A program made the position numbers and the translations under genes. Below, piece by piece: positions 1 to 4,845 of a stretch of 6,935 nucleotides of DNA; position 1 is the stretch's first letter, and each line of letters opens with the position of its first letter. Below the pieces are notes generated by a model that ran no database searches, had not been told where the DNA came from, and worked only from the letters and a program-made list of their open reading frames with translations. The stretch lies in the NCBI GenBank assembly GCA_022545745.1, contig JACZQL010000062.1, positions 1 to 6,935 of the forward strand. Direction: 5' to 3'. Origin of the DNA: Deltaproteobacteria bacterium (lineage in GTDB: Bacteria; Desulfobacterota_B; Binatia; UBA9968).

Positions 1-516
1 GAATTAGGGTGGTACCGTTCCTACCTACGTTCGGCCCTGATTTGGGATGAATTGGAAAAGGCGGGGGTCCCCGATGTGAAGGGGGTCTGGCTGATGGTCT
101 CGGGCGGTAGCCGGCTTATGCTCGTGGTCTCCATCAAACAGCGCTATCCCGGCCATGCACGCCAAGCAGCGTTGATTGCCTCCCAATGTCATGCTGGCGC
201 TTATTTGGGGCGCTACGTGATTGTGGTGGATGACGATATCGATCCTTCCAACACGGATGAAGTCATCTGGGCCACTGCCACTCGTTCCGATCCGGCTCAG
301 GATATCGACATCATCCGCCGCTGTTGGAGCGGCCCTCTAGATCCGATCATCCACCCAGATCGGAAGGGATTCAATTCGCGCGCTATTATCGACGCCTGCC
401 GTCCTTTCGAATGGATTGATAAGTTTCCTAAGGTGTCCGCCTCGAGTCAGGAAGTCCTCGACGCGACATCGAAAAAGTGGGGTAAACTCCTTTTTAGCAG
501 CAACGGGAGAGTCTAG
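1..516 (+). CDS. UbiD-family decarboxylase, C-terminal fragment (5' end outside window)
   Basis: The frame is open from base 1 to the TAG at 514-516 and gives 171 residues, so the gene begins upstream of the window. The segment VDDDIDPSNTDEVIWA, followed by GPLDPIIHPD and the run SRAIIDACRPFEW, is the typical C-terminal region of UbiD-family enzymes. These are prenylated-FMN-dependent (de)carboxylases of aromatic or alpha,beta-unsaturated acids. Family members are usually about 450-600 residues, so roughly the last third is present. The prFMN-binding and catalytic Arg/Glu region lies outside the window, so the substrate (4-hydroxy-3-polyprenylbenzoate in quinone synthesis, or another aromatic acid) cannot be decided. 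A TTG at 52 is an internal codon, because the upstream residues continue the family sequence. The gene converges on the DUF151 gene across a palindromic spacer that could end transcription of both. Family assignment is firm; the specific role is unknown. Confidence 0.92.
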   Translation, partial: ELGWYRSYLRSALIWDELEKAGVPDVKGVWLMVSGGSRLMLVVSIKQRYPGHARQAALIASQCHAGAYLGRYVIVVDDDIDPSNTDEVIWATATRSDPAQDIDIIRRCWSGPLDPIIHPDRKGFNSRAIIDACRPFEWIDKFPKVSASSQEVLDATSKKWGKLLFSSNGRV

Positions 517-586
517 CTGGAGGTAGGACAGTTATGGTTGGGCCCTCCTCCTTAGTGCTTCGATTCGTAAATAGGCTCACGTATTT

Positions 587-613
587 CTGATCCTGAGCAG
601 GTCGAAGGATCAG
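587..613. repeat. REP-like hairpin with cctgagc/gtcgaagg core
   Basis: An 8-bp perfect stem (ctgatcct with aggatcag) encloses an 11-base loop. The core cctgagcaggtcgaagg resembles, from memory, short palindromes of the form cctgagc-N-gtcgaagg that recur between genes in many environmental bacteria. It is nested in the larger foldback element. A regulatory or mRNA-stabilising role is only inferred. Confidence 0.6.
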
Positions 614-630
614 CACTAAGTCCTGAGGGA

Positions 631-652
631 ATAAATTCGTTATCGAATTTAT
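631..652. terminator. Perfect 9-bp AT-rich hairpin between convergent genes
   Basis: ataaattcg at 631-639 pairs perfectly with cgaatttat at 644-652 across a four-base ttat loop. It sits about 115 bases past the ubiD-family stop and 13 bases past the DUF151 stop on the other strand. The stem is AT-rich and has no following T-run on either strand, so intrinsic termination is possible but unproven. Confidence 0.35.
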
Positions 653-664
653 GAATCGAAGGAC

Positions 665-1462
665 TTAGGAGGGCAGATTCATCATGACGGTTACAGGCTT
701 ACCGTTTCTCTGTATCTTCATCTTTATTTTACCCGGTTTTTGGGCCTTCTTGAGAAACGATTCCAGTTGACCCACGTCGTTAATCGTCTTACCGTTGAAA
801 TTGGTAATGATATCTCCCCTCTGAAATCCCGCCTTTGACGCGGTGCCCCCTGATTCCACATCGGCCACCAGAACCCCGCGCTCCGCTCGGAGGTTAAAGA
901 GAGCTGCCAGCTCTGCGGTTAGGTCTTGGATGTGAAAGCCAAATATTTTCCGCACTCCTTCCGTCTCTCCGAGGGCGGCAGGTAATTTCCCGGCCTTTGC
1001 CAATACCCCGGATGAGGCATAGAGCGGTGCGCCCATGCGCAGGGCAATTGCGATGGCGTCGCTGGGACGAGAATCAATCAGGAATTTCTTACCTTTGAGT
1101 TTCAAAGTGATGACCGCGTAGTAGGTATTATTTCGCAGTTCAGTGATGGTGACCCTTTCCAGGCTGGCTCCAAGCCCTTTGACGATTTTGCCGATGAGAT
1201 CATGGGTGTTTGGGCGCGGGATCTTCACATGTTCCAGCTCCATGGCAATGGAGGTGGCCTCCGCCTTGCCAATCCATATGGGGATAAACTTCTTTTCCTT
1301 AAGGCTCTCAAGGACCACGACTGGTGTTTTGCTGGATGGGTCTAGCAAAAGTCTCTTAACCTTCACTTTCACCGTCTCGATCTGGGCGGGGCTGGAGACA
1401 GGCAGGGCAAAGGCAAGTAGGCAGGTGACAGTGAGGGCTCTCACCAAGAATCTTATTTTCAT
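665..1462 (-). CDS. Exported bifunctional-nuclease (DUF151) domain protein with C-terminal PDZ domain
   Basis: The 265-residue product begins with a signal peptide: basic MKIRFLVR, a hydrophobic stretch at about 9-22, and a likely signal peptidase I site after SPA at 24-26. A BFN/DUF151 domain covers about 31-155. It carries the family hallmarks IPIWIGKAEATSIAMEL (60-76), PRPNTHDLI (82-90) and SRPSDAIAIALR (131-142). A PDZ domain follows from about 185 to 263, with the GVLVADV strand at 196-202 and AGFQRGDIITNFNG at 211-224. BFN domains were named for DNase/RNase activity reported in plants; the bacterial function is poorly defined, so nuclease activity here is inference. Export with a peptide-binding PDZ module suggests a periplasmic or envelope role instead. 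The ATG is supported by gaggagg five bases upstream (1468-1474) and by a promoter at 1492-1520. The CPBP protease gene lies 113 bases upstream on the same strand. Confidence 0.88.
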   Translation of the reverse strand: MKIRFLVRALTVTCLLAFALPVSSPAQIETVKVKVKRLLLDPSSKTPVVVLESLKEKKFIPIWIGKAEATSIAMELEHVKIPRPNTHDLIGKIVKGLGASLERVTITELRNNTYYAVITLKLKGKKFLIDSRPSDAIAIALRMGAPLYASSGVLAKAGKLPAALGETEGVRKIFGFHIQDLTAELAALFNLRAERGVLVADVESGGTASKAGFQRGDIITNFNGKTINDVGQLESFLKKAQKPGKIKMKIQRNGKPVTVMMNLPS

Positions 1463-1491
1463 GAACTCCTCCTCGAGGGACTTTGGACTCG

Positions 1492-1520
1492 AATTTACCT
1501 TGCGTGGCTGGAGCTGTCAA
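1492..1520 (-). promoter_or_regulatory. Sigma-70-type promoter for the DUF151-PDZ gene
   Basis: On the minus strand there is a perfect -35 TTGACA (1515-1520), a 17-base spacer, and a -10 TAAATT (1492-1497; 4 of 6 to consensus). The predicted start of transcription is near 1485, giving a leader of about 22 bases that contains the gaggagg ribosome binding site. This suggests the gene is transcribed independently of the upstream CPBP gene. Confidence 0.6.
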
Positions 1521-1575
1521 TAGCAGCATGAATCGTGGAATCACTAGTGAATTTGAACCAGACCAGGAAGACCTC

Positions 1576-2481
1576 CTACTGGAGCCACGCCCTTTTTCGT
1601 GTGATCCGGTAGACCGCAAATCCCACGAATAGGACGACCATCCAAGTGGCTACCCCGCTCATAAATCTTGGCTCTGACTCTCCGAAGAGCCAATCCAGGT
1701 CCTTGTCATCGTAGTTGCCGAACAGGTTTAGGGTTTGGCGGCCAAAAACCAGACCCCCGTGGATGCCGATGCTGAGGTAGAGAGAACCGGTGCGGAAAAA
1801 CGCGTAGCTCAATATCATTCCAAGGAGAAAGAGACCAAAGAAGCCAGGAAAAAGGCTCACGGGGTCAAGAAAATGATGAAATGAATCGACGACATGACGT
1901 GCCCCCGCCAAGGGTTCAAGATCGGTTAGAAAATACTTCTTGGCTGGCTTGATAAAATGAACGGCGGAATAGAAGAGACTGGCGCTGACGAAGGCAAAGG
2001 GTTTTTTCCAGTCCTCGAGAAGTCCCTTAAAAATAATGCCACGGAAAAAAATCTCCTCTAATATGCCCACAGCCGCTCCGGATAGGAGAGCTGTTAGAAA
2101 TCGCCCGATGGATACCTGCAAAGAATAAGTGAAATTCGGAGAAAAAACATCCAGGCTAGACATGGCCACGATGAGAATGATCCACGAGGCCAGTCCGAGA
2201 AGTACCCCGTTGACGAGATCCGGGTATCCTAAGCGAATGGACTGAAGACCCATCTGATTCATGGATTCGATCCTGAGAAGAGGACGATAGGCGAAAAAGA
2301 GTATAATACCGAGGGCCATATACGTACGGTCAAAGATCCGCGAGAAGGGGAACCGATACTTTTCCCATTGTGGATACGCATCGAAGAAACGATCCCAAAG
2401 AACAGCGGCCCACGGGCTGAGAAGGGCCGTGAAGAAGAGCACCACAAGAAGAAAGAGAAGGATCCTTTGGTAGCTTTTCAT
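1576..2481 (-). CDS. CPBP-family (CAAX/Abi-type) intramembrane metalloprotease
   Basis: The 301-residue product is strongly hydrophobic, with candidate membrane helices near 7-29, 54-69, 88-109, 125-141, 162-176, 208-230 and 277-291. The CPBP motifs are in order: E142-E143-x-x-x-R147 (EEIFFRG), an FxxxH-type motif with Tyr in the first place (Y171-SAV-H175), and a final His motif SIGIHGG with H241. These Glu and His residues form the metal-dependent active site in the family (for example Rce1-like proteases). The residue four after H241 is Val (HGGLV), where the usual consensus has Asn or Asp; similar HAGWV-type forms occur in some bacterial members, from memory. The substrate is unknown; relatives process prenylated or peptide substrates or give bacteriocin self-immunity. 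The ATG at 2481 precedes the first helix directly but lacks a clear Shine-Dalgarno sequence. Possible functional links to the downstream exported PDZ protein are speculative. Confidence 0.88.
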   Translation of the reverse strand: MKSYQRILLFLLVVLFFTALLSPWAAVLWDRFFDAYPQWEKYRFPFSRIFDRTYMALGIILFFAYRPLLRIESMNQMGLQSIRLGYPDLVNGVLLGLASWIILIVAMSSLDVFSPNFTYSLQVSIGRFLTALLSGAAVGILEEIFFRGIIFKGLLEDWKKPFAFVSASLFYSAVHFIKPAKKYFLTDLEPLAGARHVVDSFHHFLDPVSLFPGFFGLFLLGMILSYAFFRTGSLYLSIGIHGGLVFGRQTLNLFGNYDDKDLDWLFGESEPRFMSGVATWMVVLFVGFAVYRITRKRAWLQ

Positions 2482-2590
2482 GAAAACAAATTACAAGGGG
2501 AAAACGGAGTGCAAGCAAGATGCAGGGCAAAATGAGGCGAGCACTAGGTAAGGATACCTTCGCAAGGCTTCAGATACAAGATCTCTTGCC

Positions 2591-2715
2591 AGACCGTTGA
2601 AAAAGGCCCATCTGCTTCGTTGCGCTCAATCGCCTCGCTCCAACGTACTGCCTAAGTACGCCTCCGCTCGTCGATTTCTCGCGCGCCTCGCACCTGGAAC
2701 CTTTTTGACCGGTCT
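2591..2715. repeat. 125-bp long-hairpin dispersed repeat
   Basis: The outer ends agaccgttgaaaaagg (2591-2606) and cctttttgaccggtct (2700-2715) pair at 14 of 16 positions. The centre is a perfect cgtact/agtacg stem (2644-2649 with 2655-2660) with a five-base loop. Between them lie partly complementary GC-rich arms with cgttgcgctc and tcgcgcgcctcgca blocks. The layout matches, from memory, a class of roughly 100-130-bp hairpin repeats scattered between genes in several environmental proteobacterial and NC10/Nitrospirota-like genomes, in which arms ending in aaaagg/cctttt flank a gtac centre. No transposase is present. It lies just upstream of the putative mutL promoter. Confidence 0.7.
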
Positions 2716-2761
2716 GGGAAATGGGTTTCTTAACGCCCGGTTTCTATTTGACCACTATTTC

Positions 2762-2791
2762 TTGACCTGCTCTGAACCTCTAGGCTATGCT
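2762..2791 (+). promoter_or_regulatory. Likely sigma-70-type promoter for mutL
   Basis: TTGACC (2762-2767; 5 of 6 to the -35 consensus), an 18-base spacer and TATGCT (2786-2791; 4 of 6 to the -10 consensus) would start transcription near 2798. That leaves a leader of about 90 bases before the GTG start. A second TTGACC lies 14 bases upstream at 2748-2753. Confidence 0.45.
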
Positions 2792-2886
2792 TTGGAAGAC
2801 TCCAATCGACCTAGCGAAGAGAAAGAGTCAGGACGAAAAACGTTGAGTCTTGCTAGCCCTGATGGAGAGAAAGGTGGGGCCGCTCT

Positions 2887-4629
2887 GTGAGCATTAGACT
2901 TCTTTCTGACAGCTTGATCAGCCGGATCGCGGCCGGCGAGGTGGTGGAACGACCTGCCTCTGTGGTCAAAGAATTGGTGGAGAACTCTCTGGATGCCGGT
3001 GCCAATGAGATCTCGGTTTGGGTGGAAGGGAGCGGGACCTCTTTGATCCGGGTGAGCGATAACGGAGGGGGGATCCCCTTCGAGGACATGGCCCTGGCCA
3101 TCGAGAGCCATGCCACCAGTAAGTTGCAGGAAGAGAATGACCTCTTGAATATTGCCACCCTGGGTTTTCGGGGGGAGGCCTTGTCCAGTATCGCCTCTGT
3201 ATCCAAGATGGAGCTCCTATCTCGCACTCAAAATCACGAGATGGGAAACAAGTTGCGAGTAGACGGAGGGAAAAACGGCGAGCCAACGATGGTGGGCTGT
3301 CCAGTGGGAACCACCGTAGAGGTGCGCGACCTTTTTCACCGCATCCCCGCCAGACGGAAATTTCTGAAATCACCTTCCACTGAACTGAGCCATATTAGCG
3401 ATGTCATCAATCGCATGGCCTTGTCTCACAGTCATGTTCATTTTCGGCTTGACCATGCGGGAAAGACCCTTTCTGATTACGTCGTGACCTCGCGGTTGGA
3501 GGACCGTCTGCAGCAGGTCCTGGGGCCAGACGTCGCTGGTAGCATGGTCCCGTTCGCCGGGAGCCATGGGCCGGTGAAAATCTCCGGATATTTGAGCGCG
3601 GCTCCGAGTTCCTTTTCCAACTCGCGTTATTTGTTATCGTTTGTCAACCAGCGTTTCGTCCGGGACAAGATTATCACCCACGCTATTCTACAGGGGTATG
3701 AGACGCTCCTGATGAAAGGGCGGTACCCCGCCGTCGTCCTTTTTCTTACGGTTCCCTTTGGGGAGGTGGACGTCAATGTGCATCCGGCAAAATTCGAGGT
3801 TCGTTTCAGAAAACAATCCGAAATCCATGATGCAGTCGCTGGAGCGGTCCGTAGTGGCTTGAAAAGGGAAGCCAAAGAACCAGGACTCAAGACGAGTTCG
3901 GGCGAGTGGCCACTCCCCACCAACGTACGAGAGGGGCCTGTTCCCTATGGGACGGTCTCTAGAGATAGCCTTCAATTGTTTCGAAACGATTTGTTTCGTA
4001 GCGATACCGTCGAAACCCCGTCGGGTGCGCAAGGTATTCGTAAGGGGTTTTTTTCCTCCCTGACCATCCTAGGTCAACTTCTCGGTTGCTACATCGTCTG
4101 TCAGTCCCAAGAGGGGATGGCCTTGATCGATCAGCACGCGGCCCACGAGCGTATCGCCTTTGAGAAGATGCGACTCCAGATAGAGCAGGGAAAAATGGAG
4201 CGGCAGGACCTTTTGATCCCGCAGGTGTTTGAGCTTCCCTTTGCTGAAGCCGCAATTCTTGGGCAATGGCTTGGCGGCCTGGAGCATCTTGGCTTTACGG
4301 TGGAGGAATTTGGGGGAGACAGCTTTGCTATAAAAGCCGTACCGGCACTTTTCCCCGCTGGCGACTACCGGGACGTGATGCGCAGAATGATCGCCGAATT
4401 AGCCGAGGTTGGGCACTCCACGGAATTGAGCCAAGAACTTCAGGAGCGCCTGATGACCTTGGCATGCCACAATGTCATTCGTGCCAACCGAAATCTGACC
4501 AGGGAAGAAATTTATGCCCTCCTCGAAGAGCTGGATGAAATCGATTTTGCCACCCAGTGTCCTCACGGGCGTCCCGTTTTGATCGAATTTTCCCAATCCC
4601 AGTTGGAGAGAATGTTCAAGAGGTCATAA
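2887..4629 (+). CDS. mutL: DNA mismatch repair protein MutL (endonuclease type)
   Basis: The 580-residue product is a full-length MutL. The N-terminal GHKL ATPase region shows KELVENSLDAG (28-38, with E32, N33 and D36), DNGGGI (58-63), HATSK (75-79) and GFRGEAL (93-99), followed by the transducer domain to about residue 325. A short, low-conservation linker (about 325-385) leads to the C-terminal dimerisation domain. That domain carries DQHAAHERIAFE (415-426), which fits the DQHA(X)2E(X)4E metal-binding motif, plus ACHNVIRAN (526-534) and CPHGRP (558-563). These mark the nicking MutL type found in bacteria without MutH, so repair is probably methylation-independent. The start is GTG at 2887: an in-frame TGA lies at 2860-2862, no ATG lies between, and family homology begins at once (RLLSDSLISRIAAGEVVERP). 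An aaaggtgggg stretch upstream can serve as the ribosome binding site. mutS, miaA and hfq are not adjacent. Confidence 0.97.
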   Translation: MSIRLLSDSLISRIAAGEVVERPASVVKELVENSLDAGANEISVWVEGSGTSLIRVSDNGGGIPFEDMALAIESHATSKLQEENDLLNIATLGFRGEALSSIASVSKMELLSRTQNHEMGNKLRVDGGKNGEPTMVGCPVGTTVEVRDLFHRIPARRKFLKSPSTELSHISDVINRMALSHSHVHFRLDHAGKTLSDYVVTSRLEDRLQQVLGPDVAGSMVPFAGSHGPVKISGYLSAAPSSFSNSRYLLSFVNQRFVRDKIITHAILQGYETLLMKGRYPAVVLFLTVPFGEVDVNVHPAKFEVRFRKQSEIHDAVAGAVRSGLKREAKEPGLKTSSGEWPLPTNVREGPVPYGTVSRDSLQLFRNDLFRSDTVETPSGAQGIRKGFFSSLTILGQLLGCYIVCQSQEGMALIDQHAAHERIAFEKMRLQIEQGKMERQDLLIPQVFELPFAEAAILGQWLGGLEHLGFTVEEFGGDSFAIKAVPALFPAGDYRDVMRRMIAELAEVGHSTELSQELQERLMTLACHNVIRANRNLTREEIYALLEELDEIDFATQCPHGRPVLIEFSQSQLERMFKRS

Positions 4630-4645
4630 AGGCGCTTTGCGCCTT
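4629..4645 (+). terminator. Compact hairpin directly after the mutL stop
   Basis: aaggcgc pairs perfectly with gcgcctt across a three-base ttt loop, starting at the last base of the mutL stop codon. The GC-rich stem is terminator-like, but the following ggagcattgg has no T-run. It may instead protect the mRNA 3' end or be a Rho-assisted stop. Confidence 0.35.
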
Positions 4646-4661
4646 GGAGCATTGGAAATTG

Positions 4662-4710
4662 GAGAAGTGGATCAGTGGGGGGGGCAATGCGGTCCATTGA
4701 TCTACTGCTC
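4662..4710 (+). other. Strong 17-bp RNA stem-loop between mutL and the Fe-S oxidoreductase gene
   Basis: Positions 4662-4678 pair with 4694-4710 at 16 of 17 positions when two G-U pairs are allowed. The one mismatch is A4665 against G4707. The 15-base loop is G-rich (gggggg at its start). The G-U pairs occur in the plus-strand RNA and would be A-C mismatches in the minus-strand RNA, so a plus-strand transcript is favoured. It could belong to the mutL 3' untranslated region or to the leader of the next gene. It matches no riboswitch or RNA class that I recognise. Confidence 0.5.
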
Positions 4711-4740
4711 ATAAATTCTTCGCTTACTCTATCGGGTGAG

Positions 4741-4768
4741 CGGACCTGCACAGAACCTTTTCTATCAT
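4741..4768 (+). promoter_or_regulatory. Weak promoter candidate for the Fe-S oxidoreductase gene
   Basis: A good -10 element TATCAT (4763-4768; 5 of 6) is preceded at 16 bases by cggacc (4741-4746), which keeps only the GAC of the -35 consensus. If used, it gives a leader of about 70 bases and leaves the 4662-4710 stem-loop outside the transcript. Confidence 0.25.
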
Positions 4769-4845
4769 GTTCTTTGGCTCGCAATTGTTCTCCGTCATGA
4801 GCATTCATTCGATGAAGGGCAACAACGTCGTTTAGGGAGAGCCTT

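Larger units (their letters stand above)
543..673. repeat. Foldback palindromic intergenic element (MITE/REP-like)
   Basis: The two ends form an imperfect terminal inverted repeat of about 27-30 bases. Positions 543-549 (ccctcct) pair with 667-673 (aggaggg), and 558-572 pair with 647-661 with one mismatch in 15. Two independent hairpins lie inside (587-613 and 631-652). An alternative 8-bp pairing also exists: cttagtgc at 551-558 with gcactaag at 613-620. The element fills the gap between two convergent genes, and its right end includes the stop codon and last residues of the minus-strand DUF151 gene. No open frame of note and no clear target-site duplication were seen. It may be a non-autonomous mobile repeat, a REP/BIME-type element, or a bidirectional terminator; the sequence alone does not separate these. 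Confidence 0.65.
2482..2886. other. Divergent intergenic region between CPBP gene and mutL
   Basis: This 405-base gap separates divergent genes. It holds a long-hairpin repeat (2591-2715) in its middle and a likely mutL promoter on the right. On the left, a weak minus-strand promoter candidate for the CPBP gene (ttgtat, 17 bases, tatcct) lies near 2551-2579. A 97-codon open frame across 2597-2890 runs through the repeat, resembles no family I know, and overlaps the mutL start, so it is not called as a gene. Confidence 0.6.

Noticed and set aside
543..673. Possible CRISPR fragment or tRNA-like cloverleaf in the convergent spacer.
   Set aside because: There are no regularly spaced direct repeats and no acceptor, D or T-arm features; the structure is explained by inverted repeats alone.
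1539..1553. Fifteen-base match to the multiple cloning site flank of common TA-cloning vectors (aatcactagtgaatt).
   Set aside because: The match stops after 15 bases with no further vector sequence, half of it is the palindrome tcactagtga, and genuine promoter and gene sequence continue on both sides. Chance is more likely than contamination, though a read-level check would settle it.
1356..1619. Minus-strand 87-codon frame between the CPBP and DUF151 genes.
   Set aside because: It overlaps both genes in another frame, runs across the promoter and ribosome binding site of the DUF151 gene, and has low-complexity, Arg/Ser-rich content without a recognisable domain.
2597..2890. 97-codon plus-strand frame ahead of mutL.
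   Set aside because: Its first part is translation of the long-hairpin repeat, it crosses the mutL promoter and start, and the product resembles no known family.
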